From Hujiaoplasma nucleasis (GTDB taxonomy: Bacteria; Bacillota_I; Bacilli_A; Izemoplasmatales; Hujiaoplasmataceae): 64,000 bases of DNA. This document shows, piece after piece, positions 34,817 to 45,265 of this stretch. The position numbers and the translations under genes are program-made. The first letter of the stretch is position 1, and every line of letters starts with the position of its first letter. The stretch covers positions 1,488,001-1,552,000 of the forward strand of contig NZ_CP051151.1 in assembly GCF_013745115.1 (NCBI RefSeq), given 5' to 3'. The notes below the pieces were generated by a model. The model did no database searches. It saw only the letters and a list, made by a program, of their open reading frames with translations, and had not been told where the DNA came from.

Positions 34817-37525
34817 TTGTTAAAGACACTTAAAGAATATTTAATCAAACATCCTTATATTTTCTATAGTTTAGTGTTTATATTGATATTCACTTTAGGA
34901 CAAATACCTTTCCAGATAAAAGATGGTTCTTTTTCTTTGAAAGGTTTTTTCTCAGAACCTTCTTTATTTTTCGATGCTTTAAAACAACACATGTTATTTT
35001 TATATGACTTTGTTTCAAAAATAAAAGGATTTTTGTTTGCTGGTGAAAGTTTTCCTGTATATTCATATGATATAGGTTTTGGTGGAGACTTTCTTTATTC
35101 TTATGCATTTTATTCTATTTTTGATCCTTTAACTATCATTGCTTATATCATACCGATTAAATATATAGGTTTATCATATTTTCTTATGATGGTGATTAGG
35201 CTTTATTTATCGGGTTTATTTATGATGATACTAGGAAAAACTTTGGGTATACAAAAACCAACATCATTAATCATTATTGGCTTAGTCTATGCTTTTTCAT
35301 TTCCAATGATGTATTCGGTATATAGACATGCTTTCTTCATTAACGGTCCTATGTATTTACCCTTGTTAATGATTGGGGCTGAAAGAATTATTCATAAGAA
35401 AAGCCCTTTATTATTTATAGTATCCGTATTTTTAGCTGCCATTAGTCAGTTTTACTTCTTTGTATATATTCTTGTTGGTTTTTCAGTCTATTGGATTTTT
35501 AGAATTTATGGAAAACATGAATCCAAAAATCATATACTCTTCTTAAAAGTTATCATATATGGTTTTATTGGGGTTTTAATGGCTGCTTTTGTTTTGTTGC
35601 CTACTTTTATTCAACTCGTAGAAGGCTCAAGAAGTGCATCTAAGGGTTTTGATGTCTTCAATTTCTATGAATTACATACTATTATTCGATCTCATTTGAT
35701 ACCTTTAAGAGGGGTTAAGTATAGTATTGGTATAGGTAACATAATCTTGTTACTGACTGGATTTATGTTTTTTTATCATAAAGACAGTAAATATCCATTT
35801 ATTAAATGGTCTTTTATTATCTTTTTAATCTTAAGCATTTCTTCATCTTTTGGTTTTTTATTAAATGGTTTCACTTATACCAACCAACGATGGTTATTTA
35901 TCATTATGGTTCCTTTGGTTTTAGGCTTTGGTTTTATCATTGATGAAGCTATTCTTATAGAAAAATCAACCAAACAAAAAGCTATAAGTGCTGTATTGAC
36001 TATCTTAATGCTTACATTATTTTTAATCCTAACAACCATTGAATTTAAATCACCTGTCATGAATATTTTTTATTTTGTTATCTTATTTTTTGTTTTTGTA
36101 TTTTTGACAACTTATCTATGTCAAGATAAGTTTACTCAAAGAATAGCTTTAATTGTTAATGTTAAAAACTTAAAGTATTTGGTTCTAATATTTATGGTTT
36201 ATACAGTTTTTCATTATGGTTTTTATTACGCGAAAATGAATACACCAAAGGATGGTTTTAATGATTATTATCCTAATGTAGAGTTGTTTGAAGACTATTT
36301 TCCTAAAGATTCATTCTATCGCGTTGAACAACAAATGTATGATGGAGGATTCGATAAATACAGTAATGATTCCTTAAGATACAATTACTATTCTACCCAT
36401 CTATATAATTCTATGGCTAATGGCTATATTGGGGAATATATCAATGCTTTAGAGATTATAAATTTAAATGGGACAACAGGTTATAATGGATTAGAAAGAA
36501 GATCTCTTTTGATGTCAGTGAATCAAGTGAAGTATGTATTAATCAGAGAATCTGAAAAAACTTTACCACCTTATGGATTTATTTTAGTTGATACTTTATC
36601 TGTACCTCAATATTCAAATGAAAGCATGGCCATCTTAGGTAAAGATTTCCTTAGAGAACGAGGACAAGTTGTTTATGAGGATTTATATGTATATGAAAAC
36701 CAGTATTTTGTAGATTTTGCTTATATGCTTTATGATACTTATAATTTAGATGATTTTAATGGGTTAGATTATTTAAGTAAACAGGAAGTTTTACTTGATT
36801 ATGTAGTTTTAGAAAATGGTCAAAATCAAAACAGTAGTCATCAAGTAGACTTTGTAGAAGTCCTTGATTTTGCGATTATTGATCAAGAAAAATATACATT
36901 CACAGTTCCTGAAATTCAAAATCAAGAAGTCTACCTTTATATTGAGGCGATAATCAAAGATGATCATGATGAAGTCTATGAAATTGTTTTTGAAACAAAG
37001 GATGTTAGATTAAGAGATACTTCAAGCCCCTATGGGACAAACACTTATAAGGAAAATAAAACTCATCTAGTCAATTTAGGCTATTATGAGAATCAAGAAA
37101 ATTTAGAAGTAAATATATATTTTGACCCAGGAACTTATTATATAGTAAATATCTCTTATGCCTTATTGGATATGGACAATATTGATCAAAAATTACTTAA
37201 TTTAAACCAAGAGACTTTAGATGATATAGAATTCAATAATCAGGGTTTTACAGGGAATATAACTGCTAAAGATGATGGTTATTTGATGGTTTCATTACCT
37301 TATTCTAAAGCTTTCAAAGCTTATGTGGATGATAAAGAAGTTGATATTCATAGAGCTAACATTGGTTTTATGTCTATTGAGATTCCCAAGGGTAATCATC
37401 AAATTGAGTTTGTCTATCAAACGAGAGGCTTAACTTTAGGCTTAATTTTATCTTTATCAGGTTTTATTTTGTTGATTGGAACAATTATTATTGATTATAA
37501 GATAAGTAAAAAAGAAAATATCTAA
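34817..37525 (+). CDS. YfhO-family membrane glycosylation protein
   Basis: A large integral membrane protein of the GT-C-like YfhO family, whose members are implicated in adding sugars to teichoic acids from a lipid-linked donor. About twelve hydrophobic segments span residues 15-470, with the family's early GFGGDFLYSYAFYSIFDPLTIIAYIIP loop. A large external domain (about 480-865, including NLNGTTGYNGLERRS) and a final membrane helix (873-893) complete the fold. Start is TTG 34817 with AGGAGAA ahead. Length 902 is usual. It forms a single-gene unit between terminators. Confidence 0.82.
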   Translation: MLKTLKEYLIKHPYIFYSLVFILIFTLGQIPFQIKDGSFSLKGFFSEPSLFFDALKQHMLFLYDFVSKIKGFLFAGESFPVYSYDIGFGGDFLYSYAFYSIFDPLTIIAYIIPIKYIGLSYFLMMVIRLYLSGLFMMILGKTLGIQKPTSLIIIGLVYAFSFPMMYSVYRHAFFINGPMYLPLLMIGAERIIHKKSPLLFIVSVFLAAISQFYFFVYILVGFSVYWIFRIYGKHESKNHILFLKVIIYGFIGVLMAAFVLLPTFIQLVEGSRSASKGFDVFNFYELHTIIRSHLIPLRGVKYSIGIGNIILLLTGFMFFYHKDSKYPFIKWSFIIFLILSISSSFGFLLNGFTYTNQRWLFIIMVPLVLGFGFIIDEAILIEKSTKQKAISAVLTILMLTLFLILTTIEFKSPVMNIFYFVILFFVFVFLTTYLCQDKFTQRIALIVNVKNLKYLVLIFMVYTVFHYGFYYAKMNTPKDGFNDYYPNVELFEDYFPKDSFYRVEQQMYDGGFDKYSNDSLRYNYYSTHLYNSMANGYIGEYINALEIINLNGTTGYNGLERRSLLMSVNQVKYVLIRESEKTLPPYGFILVDTLSVPQYSNESMAILGKDFLRERGQVVYEDLYVYENQYFVDFAYMLYDTYNLDDFNGLDYLSKQEVLLDYVVLENGQNQNSSHQVDFVEVLDFAIIDQEKYTFTVPEIQNQEVYLYIEAIIKDDHDEVYEIVFETKDVRLRDTSSPYGTNTYKENKTHLVNLGYYENQENLEVNIYFDPGTYYIVNISYALLDMDNIDQKLLNLNQETLDDIEFNNQGFTGNITAKDDGYLMVSLPYSKAFKAYVDDKEVDIHRANIGFMSIEIPKGNHQIEFVYQTRGLTLGLILSLSGFILLIGTIIIDYKISKKENI

Positions 37526-37546
37526 AAAATATTTTCTTTTTTTTTA
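37510..37546 (+). terminator. Rho-independent terminator overlapping the yfhO-like stop
   Basis: Twelve-base stem AAAAGAAAATAT/ATATTTTCTTTT with a T run; the left arm lies inside the coding end. Confidence 0.8.
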
Positions 37547-37604
37547 GTCTTGTAGAAAAAGATATGATAGAAATGTTAAAATGATATTTAATAAAGGAGA
37601 TTGT

Positions 37605-38195
37605 ATGAGTTTAAAGTTAAAAGAAATGTCTAAGGAAGAACTATGGCATTTATTTCCTATCATTTTAAAAGAACACAATCCTGACTATAAAAATTGGTAT
37701 GAAGAAGAAAAGAAAAAGCTTATTTCCATGATTGGTAAAGATAAAATTCAAAGAATCAATCACATAGGATCAACATCAGTGCATGGTTTAATAGCTAAAC
37801 CAACCATTGATATTTTAATTGAAGTAGAAAATGAACAAGTCATTCATGACATTAAAGAAATATTGAACTCTGATGAATATATTTGTCTTGAACAAAAGGA
37901 TGTATACAAAAATCCTGCTATTTTTTGTATGAAGGGCTATAGTGAGAATGGTTTTGCGGAAAAGGTTTACCATATTCATATTAAAATTATAAATAATCAT
38001 AAGGAATTATATTTTAGAGATTATTTGCAAAGTCATCCTGAAGTAGCTAATAAATATGGTGACTTAAAGATTCAATTATTGAAGAAATATAAACACCATC
38101 GAGATAATTATACGGACAATAAGACTGAATTTGTTCAATATTATACATCCATAGCTCGTAGTATTTATCCAAACAGGTATAAACCAAAGAAGTAA
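37605..38195 (+). CDS. GrpB-like nucleotidyltransferase-fold protein (UPF0157)
   Basis: Matches the GrpB/UPF0157 family: RINHIGSTSVHGLIAKPTIDILIEV is the nucleotidyltransferase-like GS-x-(7-12)-D-x-D/E motif, and HIHIKIINNHKELYFRDYLQSHPEVANKYGDLK is the conserved second block. Some relatives act as dephospho-CoA-linked or nucleotidyl transferases, but the reaction here is unknown. ATG 37605 was chosen because AAAGGAGA (37593-37600) precedes it; the in-frame ATG at 37581 has no ribosome site. Confidence 0.85.
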   Translation: MSLKLKEMSKEELWHLFPIILKEHNPDYKNWYEEEKKKLISMIGKDKIQRINHIGSTSVHGLIAKPTIDILIEVENEQVIHDIKEILNSDEYICLEQKDVYKNPAIFCMKGYSENGFAEKVYHIHIKIINNHKELYFRDYLQSHPEVANKYGDLKIQLLKKYKHHRDNYTDNKTEFVQYYTSIARSIYPNRYKPKK

Positions 38196-38365
38196 TTTTC
38201 TTTGGTTTATATTATTTTTACTCAATTATTTATTTTTTATATGAAGATTATGCTAAATATGAAAAAAATTTGTTTTTCTTATAGAAAAATATGTAGTTTT
38301 TCATTTAATTAAGATAAAATATAGATATAAAGATAGAATTTATCTTTAAGAGGGGGTTTTATGTT

Positions 38366-41300
38366 ATGAAAAAGATTTTATTAATGATTTCTTTATCACT
38401 TATAGCTTTATTCTTAATAGCTTGTGATGGAACTGGAATTACGACAGACAATTTAACATTACCTAATATCACAACAGGAACTCAGCTGCCGACAACTGAG
38501 GATATCTCCGATGAGCCAGCAACTGAAATTCCAACAACAAGTGAGCATCCAACTCAAGAACCAACAACTTATGAAAGTTCTACTGGAGAACCAACCTCAG
38601 TTCACACAGAAGAGGATACAGTGGTTCCTACAAATGAGCCTACCAATGATTCAACATTAAGTGGGCAATTAGATGTTGTGACTGGCTTAAACATCAACCA
38701 ATCAACTAAAGTCCTATCTTGGATAGGTGTCCAAGGGGCTATTGGCTATGATATTTATGTTGATGGTGAGTTTTTTATTCATGTATCAACAACATCTTAT
38801 GATTTTTCATCTATGACTGCAGATTCGATCTTATTTTCAATTGTTGCTAAAGCACCTAGTGGCTTAAGCGATTCTGCTATGTCTTCAACCATTGCTTATA
38901 TGGGTGATAAGGCATCACAAATACAAGCAATGATTCTTGTCTTGAATTCAAGTCCGATGGATTTCCATGATTCGGAAGCTTTTGCTACTGAACTTGTAAG
39001 TAAGGGTATGACAGCGGATGATATGGATGAAATGATGACTCAAATAATGTCTTTGGAACAAATATCATTTGATGATTTTAATGATTTCTTTGCTTTTATC
39101 GATGGCATTATTGAATCCATGGATAGATATATGATAGAAGCATTTTTATCAGCCCTTATTAAAGTAGAATTACCAGTCTTATTGCAAGAACAATTAGACT
39201 ATTATATGGAGTTACATGGTCAAGAATATTATTACGATGAATATTATGATAAAAGTCTCGTTTATGATTATTCTGAAGACATTCATATGATAGAATCATT
39301 ATTGCTTTTCTTGGAAAGTCATTCTGATCAATCAGTTCAAACGATAATGGTTTTTATTGATTATTTGATGGCTGTTGAAGCATCAATCAATCAAGATATG
39401 ATTACTGATTTAGAAGATATCATCATGACTGGACCTTTTGAAGAATTATCAATCATGTTAATTGTATCTTTAAAGAATGAGTTAGTTAATGATTTGATTA
39501 TTAATTTACCAACATTAGAAGAAATGGTCTTAGTTAACACGACAATGATGGCCTTCATTGATGTTTTGAGTGAAGGTGAAATTGATTTATCAATGATTTC
39601 TGTTGTTGATCAAGCCCAACAAGAACTAATGATTTTAGAGTTAGTGTTTAACTTCCTTTTAGAAATAGACCAAGACTATATTAGAGCTTTTGCTCAAGCA
39701 GCTATGGGCGCGAATATATTAGATGCAAAAGAATTTATTAAGCAAAACTTTTATGCATTTGATAGGTTTATGAATAATAACCAAATCTTATTAGATAGTT
39801 TAGATGCATCAATGTCTAGTGACTTGCTAGAAGAAATTTTTATTGAAATGATCTTTATACCTCTTATGATTGAAGAATATTATTCTTATACTTATGACAG
39901 GGAATACGACCCAGAAGTTGAAGAAGAAATAGCTTTATTGGTGAGAGAATACATTGATTTTTCAGATATATTATTATTTGGTGATTCATTAAAAGATTCA
40001 ATGGAATTGATATTTGATACACTAATAGAAAATGATTTAGCCATAGTGGATGATTTCATTGAGCTCATGATGTTAGAACAAGGTGGGTCTAATGTTGTGG
40101 CCCATAATGATGATTTTGATGATATTAATTTCTACATCAATGTACTATTAGAAGCTGGTAATTATGACTTAGTGGTTAGGGGATATGATGATATTGACCA
40201 TGGTGAGATCGTTATTTATGTTTATGCAGGTGGATATTTACTGAATGAAGATCCTGTATACTTAAATCAAGGACAAGAACTTGTGATTCCATTAACATTA
40301 ACTTCTAAAATGAATGTTGAATTTTATACATCAGGTGAGGTTGATACAGTCGGAACGATTATCAGTACTGATTCACAAGTTAGAACACGCGCACAAATAC
40401 AAGCTTCTTTAATCAATGGAATCATTGACCTAGTGAATCCTGTCATTCAAAATGTAACTATAGAAGAATATCAAGCCTTAATTGATATTATTTTTGCTAA
40501 TGTTTACTTACAAATGGAAATTGTGTCTTTAACAGGTAATGATTTTACTGATTATATGAGGACTGCTCAATTTGTTGAAATGGCGATTAGAAATACCATG
40601 GAAAATCAAATCAATATCATACAAAATACGATTAATGTATTAGATGACACTACTTTTATTGATGATTTAATGTCAATGTATGATACTTATTTTGAAGACG
40701 AATTGGGCTATTATGGCTTAGCTATTATTTATGCGAATTTAGTAGATGATGTATATAGTGCTAATCAAGTTGATATAGATGTGCTTATAGAGGAATTTAT
40801 TACAACGATTTCAGATCCTGAAATGATGTTATTATTAATGTTAAATGAAGATGATATTTTGAATATTGAAAACGTAATTAATTCATACATTAATGATTTA
40901 ACAACCCAAGCAAAGCTTATTAAGGATTATGATTATCAACTTATAACGGAAACACAAATGTTAGACGTTGAAGAATTTATTCTAACATTAGAAGAATTGG
41001 GTATTTATATTGAGATTCCTAGTCAAGTAAAGGGTTATGAACCTGGTGTAGTACTTTCTGAGATTGAAATCTTTGTGCCGTATGAGGTTCAAGATTTTTA
41101 TCAAATGATAGCATATGATTATATTGAGGCCTACAACAATGATCCGCAAAACCAATACTTATATCCGCATGATATTTATGTCTATGGTGTTGATAATTAT
41201 GAACTTATAGATAAGGAATATTATAGTGAAGGTGGTCCTGATATTTTCGCTATTCCACAACCTTTGTTGGGAGGAATGGTTGCTGAAATGGATTTAATTA

Positions 41301-44008
41301 GTCCAATTCAATCTCAAGAGTTAATTGACTACATGCTTAATTTCCTTGATGATGATTTGGTTGAAGATACTCTTTATGATGGGGAATTTTATGGTGTACC
41401 TTATTCAATGGAATCATTATTCTTGTTTTATGATAAGAGATTATTATCAGAAGAAGATGTTTTAAGTTGGGAAGGTATTTGGGCAAAATCACAAACATTA
41501 GGTGTCAATGCTTCTGCCATAACTTCTCCTGATAATTATAATAACTCATTCTTAATATTAGCTTCATATTTAGATAGTGGTCAAATGCCAGTGACCTTAT
41601 TCCAAGATGGTATCAATACCAATACTGATTTTGTTAATGATGCATCCATTTCAGTAATGAAATGGGGTCAAAGAATCTTCTCTGATACTTATGGAATACA
41701 AAATTTTAGTCCTTCTGAAGCTATAAATAAAATGCAAAATCAAGAACTTTTGTCTTTTATAGGTGGACCTTGGCATATGAATGATGTATATGCAACGATG
41801 GGCGAAAATCTTGGTATTGCTGTTTTACCGACATTCATATTAACTGAAGAAGATGTTTATGGTTCAGTTCAAGTAGGTACTCAAATGAAGTCTGGTGCCT
41901 TTACTGATGGAAAAGTCTTTGTTAAAAATCAATACTCATATGAATCTGAGTACTTAGATGATTTATTAGCTTATTTTGTTTCTTATGAAGTTCAAGAGTT
42001 TGCGGTTGCTTATGATAATATAGCGCCTACATATAAGTATGCAAATGAAGAATTTTATTCATTAAGTCATGATGATATTTGGGTTCAAATGCTTAGAACC
42101 CAAGTGGACATGTTAAAACAAGGCATTCCTCAACCATTTAAGAGCAAAGAAACAAATATTTCTTTATATTATAATAGTGGTACTGATGATATTTTGTTCT
42201 TCTTATTATCTTTAGACCATATCGTAAATACAGATGAACTTATCGTTGAAAACATGCAAGATATGGAAGATATATGGACCAGTCATGAAACATCAAATGA
42301 TCTAGATGGTTTCTATATTACCGGTAATTTTGCAGGGTGGTCTGATAGTTTTTCAAATCCTGATTATCAAATGATACCTACGGCGTCTGATAATCCTCTC
42401 TTTGTTGGAATGAATCCAAAAATTCAAACTGCTAGTGAAATTTATATCATTGATGTAATGATTCCTAGTGAAGATGCTGGTTGGTCAGAGTTTTATAACA
42501 TCGGAGGTACATCTTATGAGTTTAATGGTAATTTAACTGTCAAATTTGCTTATGTGCAAGATTATGACGGTATCATGGTTCCTAATTATTGGGCTCCATC
42601 ACCAGAAAGTGGAGTGGTCTATAATTTAACTCCAGAAACCTTATATATACCTGATTATGTTGATGACTATGGTAATCCTGGTGGAGACTGGAATTCAAAC
42701 CCTGTTGTTTTTGAACCGGGAAGATATATTATGGTTGTGGCAGTCATTGATGGTGAATTATGGTTTGGGGCTGTTGAAAAAGAAGTTAGTCAACCAGTAG
42801 AAGGGGCTATTGTTATAGGAAATACAGTTCCAACCACAGGTACTTTTGCTATGGTTGGTTTACCATTCAATCAAGGACTTTTAGCAGTTATTGACTACTA
42901 TAATACACATCTTACTGGTGATGAATTACCTATCGTATTTTCACATTATGATGATCAGTTCGACCCTGAATTGGCTTTAAATTATTTAGACAATTTACGA
43001 ACAATTGATGATGTTTTTGCAGTTGTAGGTCTTTTAGGAACTCCAACAGTCAATTATACTTATCAATTCTTTTTAGAAAACAATATACCTTTGATTTTCC
43101 CATTGAGTCCTAGTGATCAAATATACAATGAATATTCTATGAATAACCCAATTATTCCTGTTCAACCAATCACTTATACTGAAGGAAGGTTTATGGCTTT
43201 AAGGGCTTTAACAACATCCATTTATGGACTTAATCAAGACCAAGCTTTTCCTAGCGATGGTAAAATAGTAATTATGTTTTCAGAAGACGAAAACACTGGT
43301 TTACCTACCATGTTTGGTATCGCTGACCAATTAGATCAATTGGGCTTTAATTGGGATAATGTATATTTCTTACCAGTCAATAGTGAGAATGTAGAAACTC
43401 AATTATCTACAATTGAGTCATTTAATCCTGATGTGATTTTAACTGGTCTAGACTATCAAACATTTATTGATGCGATGATGGCTATGGATGATCTAGGAAT
43501 TTCTATTCCAGTATTTGCTTCTTCAGCCAATACGAATTCTTACTTTATGGGCCTTAATTATTCTCCACAAAGACCTATCTATAACAATGCATGGATAAAT
43601 ATAGATATAACATCAAATGAATATTTAGAATATGTTCAAATGATTAATAGTGCCACTATTTTTGATGAAGCCACAAAACAATCTTTATTAGGAAATCCAT
43701 ATAGTATTTATGGTTATATAGCAGGATTAACACTTATTGAAGGTTTGTATCGAGTTCAAGATAATAATTTGGATATAACAGTCGAGAATTATATAGCTAT
43801 GATGGAATCAATGCCTATAAATATCCCTATGGCTGGTGACTTAGATTTATCTAATGGTAGTCGAATTGGTGCTAATTCAATGTCATTGATACAATATAAG
43901 GTTGGTGATAATCCAAATACTGTTGAAATAGAAACAGATGCTATTTATTGGGTTTTAATTGAAGATTATGTAGATATTTATGATTTACAAGCTGAATTAA
44001 TTGAATAA
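38366..44008 (+). CDS. Giant lipoprotein combining two kinds of solute-binding domain
   Basis: 1880 residues. The order is: signal peptide with lipobox (LFLIAC, about residue 20); Thr/Pro/Glu linker (25-105); an FN3-like domain (about 108-180); a long, mostly helical region (180-870) enclosing a beta-sandwich near 590-670; a family 1 extracellular solute-binding domain (about 890-1305, with DGEFYGVPYSMESLFLFYDKR and FIGGPWHMNDV); a beta module (about 1315-1480, ITGNFAGWSD); and a type I periplasmic-binding (LivJ/Peripla_BP_6) domain (about 1482-1875, IGNTVPTTGTFAMVG and VFAVVGLLGTPTV). No permease or ATPase gene is adjacent. It is probably a surface protein that captures sugars and small ligands. 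Residues 1-870 are paralogous to the protein at 56846. An inverted repeat (38328-38348) sits just before its AGAGGGGG ribosome site. Confidence 0.8.
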   Translation: MKKILLMISLSLIALFLIACDGTGITTDNLTLPNITTGTQLPTTEDISDEPATEIPTTSEHPTQEPTTYESSTGEPTSVHTEEDTVVPTNEPTNDSTLSGQLDVVTGLNINQSTKVLSWIGVQGAIGYDIYVDGEFFIHVSTTSYDFSSMTADSILFSIVAKAPSGLSDSAMSSTIAYMGDKASQIQAMILVLNSSPMDFHDSEAFATELVSKGMTADDMDEMMTQIMSLEQISFDDFNDFFAFIDGIIESMDRYMIEAFLSALIKVELPVLLQEQLDYYMELHGQEYYYDEYYDKSLVYDYSEDIHMIESLLLFLESHSDQSVQTIMVFIDYLMAVEASINQDMITDLEDIIMTGPFEELSIMLIVSLKNELVNDLIINLPTLEEMVLVNTTMMAFIDVLSEGEIDLSMISVVDQAQQELMILELVFNFLLEIDQDYIRAFAQAAMGANILDAKEFIKQNFYAFDRFMNNNQILLDSLDASMSSDLLEEIFIEMIFIPLMIEEYYSYTYDREYDPEVEEEIALLVREYIDFSDILLFGDSLKDSMELIFDTLIENDLAIVDDFIELMMLEQGGSNVVAHNDDFDDINFYINVLLEAGNYDLVVRGYDDIDHGEIVIYVYAGGYLLNEDPVYLNQGQELVIPLTLTSKMNVEFYTSGEVDTVGTIISTDSQVRTRAQIQASLINGIIDLVNPVIQNVTIEEYQALIDIIFANVYLQMEIVSLTGNDFTDYMRTAQFVEMAIRNTMENQINIIQNTINVLDDTTFIDDLMSMYDTYFEDELGYYGLAIIYANLVDDVYSANQVDIDVLIEEFITTISDPEMMLLLMLNEDDILNIENVINSYINDLTTQAKLIKDYDYQLITETQMLDVEEFILTLEELGIYIEIPSQVKGYEPGVVLSEIEIFVPYEVQDFYQMIAYDYIEAYNNDPQNQYLYPHDIYVYGVDNYELIDKEYYSEGGPDIFAIPQPLLGGMVAEMDLISPIQSQELIDYMLNFLDDDLVEDTLYDGEFYGVPYSMESLFLFYDKRLLSEEDVLSWEGIWAKSQTLGVNASAITSPDNYNNSFLILASYLDSGQMPVTLFQDGINTNTDFVNDASISVMKWGQRIFSDTYGIQNFSPSEAINKMQNQELLSFIGGPWHMNDVYATMGENLGIAVLPTFILTEEDVYGSVQVGTQMKSGAFTDGKVFVKNQYSYESEYLDDLLAYFVSYEVQEFAVAYDNIAPTYKYANEEFYSLSHDDIWVQMLRTQVDMLKQGIPQPFKSKETNISLYYNSGTDDILFFLLSLDHIVNTDELIVENMQDMEDIWTSHETSNDLDGFYITGNFAGWSDSFSNPDYQMIPTASDNPLFVGMNPKIQTASEIYIIDVMIPSEDAGWSEFYNIGGTSYEFNGNLTVKFAYVQDYDGIMVPNYWAPSPESGVVYNLTPETLYIPDYVDDYGNPGGDWNSNPVVFEPGRYIMVVAVIDGELWFGAVEKEVSQPVEGAIVIGNTVPTTGTFAMVGLPFNQGLLAVIDYYNTHLTGDELPIVFSHYDDQFDPELALNYLDNLRTIDDVFAVVGLLGTPTVNYTYQFFLENNIPLIFPLSPSDQIYNEYSMNNPIIPVQPITYTEGRFMALRALTTSIYGLNQDQAFPSDGKIVIMFSEDENTGLPTMFGIADQLDQLGFNWDNVYFLPVNSENVETQLSTIESFNPDVILTGLDYQTFIDAMMAMDDLGISIPVFASSANTNSYFMGLNYSPQRPIYNNAWINIDITSNEYLEYVQMINSATIFDEATKQSLLGNPYSIYGYIAGLTLIEGLYRVQDNNLDITVENYIAMMESMPINIPMAGDLDLSNGSRIGANSMSLIQYKVGDNPNTVEIETDAIYWVLIEDYVDIYDLQAELIE

Positions 44009-44020
44009 TTATTATTGTAT

Positions 44021-44061
44021 AAAAAAGCCAAAGAGTTTTTATAAATTCTTTGGCTTTTCTT
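44021..44061 (+). terminator. Rho-independent terminator of the giant lipoprotein gene
   Basis: AAAAAAGCCAAAGAG pairs with TTCTTTGGCTTTT (one mismatch) twelve bases after the stop. Confidence 0.8.
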
Positions 44062-44088
44062 GTAAAGAAAATTCGTAAATGCTATAAT
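44060..44088 (+). promoter_or_regulatory. Promoter of the DNA methyltransferase gene
   Basis: TTGTAA, a 17-base spacer and TATAAT, ending about 20 bases before ATG 44110. Its position rules out the longer frame that begins at 44050. Confidence 0.65.
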
Positions 44089-44109
44089 TTGTATACAATC
44101 GGAGGATTT

Positions 44110-45225
44110 ATGAAAGAAAACAAGGCCTTTTTAAACCAACAAGTTATGACCTATCTTGGAAATAAAAGAAAACTACTATTTGCCATTGAAAAAGAAATAA
44201 TCAAGATAAAAAACGAACTCAATCAAGAAAAACTTTCTATGGTTGATTTGTTTTCAGGAACAGGCATTGTTTCTAGAATGTTTAAACAACATGCTCATAG
44301 TCTGATTGTCAATGATTTAGAACTTTATAGTAAAATTACTAACCAATGTTATTTAAGTAATTATAGTGAATTTCAAGAAGAAGAGTATTTAAAGTATTAT
44401 AAACAAATTAAAGATAAAGAAAAAAATCATCGAACAAAGGGTCTTATTTCTAAAGAATATGCGCCTAAGGAAGATCTTGCCATCAAAATAGGTGAAAGAG
44501 TGTTTTATACATCTAAGAACGCTGAAACGATTGACACCCTTAGAAAAGCCATTGATGATGTTCCTAAAAATTATCAAAAGTATTTTTTAGGACCTTTAAT
44601 TTATGCAGCTTCTGTACATAATAATACTGGGGGTATTTTTAAAGGTTTTTATAAGGATAGTCAAACAGGGATTGGTAAATTTGGTGGCAATGGCCAACAT
44701 GCCTTAAAAAGAATTACGGGTGATATTAAACTATTAAAACCAGTTTTTAGTCATTTTGAAACAAGGGTAGATATATATCAAAAAGATTCTAATCAATTGG
44801 TTAAAGAATTAGATTTGGTTGATCTTATTTATATTGATCCGCCATATAATCAACATCCTTATGGTTCTAATTATTTTATGTTAAATCTCATTATAAAAAA
44901 TAAAATAGAGGCTGATGTCTCTAAAGTATCAGGTATTCCTAATGATTGGAATAGGTCTAATTATAATAAAAAACATAAGGTGCTAGAGACTTTTACAGAC
45001 TTGATTCAACATGCTAAGGCGAAATATTTACTTATTTCTTATAACTCAGAAGGTTATATATCTTTTGATGAAATGGAAAAAGTCTTAAGAAAATATGGAG
45101 AGCTTTCTATTAATAAAATTAGGTATAATACATACAGAGCATCAAGAAATTTAAGACAAAGAGATAAATATGTACATGAATACTTATTTGTTTTAAAAAA
45201 AGATAATTCTATTAAGATAAAATAA
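44110..45225 (+). CDS. D12-class DNA adenine-N6 methyltransferase
   Basis: Methylates adenine in DNA using S-adenosylmethionine. Motif X/N-terminus (QQVMTYLGNKRKLLFAIEKE), motif I (MVDLFSGTGIVSRMF) and catalytic motif IV (IYIDPPYNQHPYGSNYF) mark a MethyltransfD12 enzyme. There is no neighbouring restriction gene, so it is solitary here. Start ATG 44110 has CGGAGG five bases ahead and its own promoter. Recognition sequence cannot be read from the protein. It may guard against a partner nuclease elsewhere or regulate replication or expression. Confidence 0.85.
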   Translation: MKENKAFLNQQVMTYLGNKRKLLFAIEKEIIKIKNELNQEKLSMVDLFSGTGIVSRMFKQHAHSLIVNDLELYSKITNQCYLSNYSEFQEEEYLKYYKQIKDKEKNHRTKGLISKEYAPKEDLAIKIGERVFYTSKNAETIDTLRKAIDDVPKNYQKYFLGPLIYAASVHNNTGGIFKGFYKDSQTGIGKFGGNGQHALKRITGDIKLLKPVFSHFETRVDIYQKDSNQLVKELDLVDLIYIDPPYNQHPYGSNYFMLNLIIKNKIEADVSKVSGIPNDWNRSNYNKKHKVLETFTDLIQHAKAKYLLISYNSEGYISFDEMEKVLRKYGELSINKIRYNTYRASRNLRQRDKYVHEYLFVLKKDNSIKIK

Positions 45226-45265
45226 TGTTCGAATTTATTTTATGATATAATTAAGTGAGGTTTAT

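Noticed and set aside
38430-38690. Thr/Pro-rich stretch of the giant lipoprotein as a DNA tandem repeat or phase-variable tract
   Set aside because: The PTT/EPT units vary in length and sequence and do not form a regular nucleotide repeat; this is an ordinary flexible linker after a lipobox.
44050-44109. N-terminal extension of the methyltransferase frame
   Set aside because: It overlaps the upstream terminator and the methyltransferase promoter; ATG 44110 has a good ribosome site.
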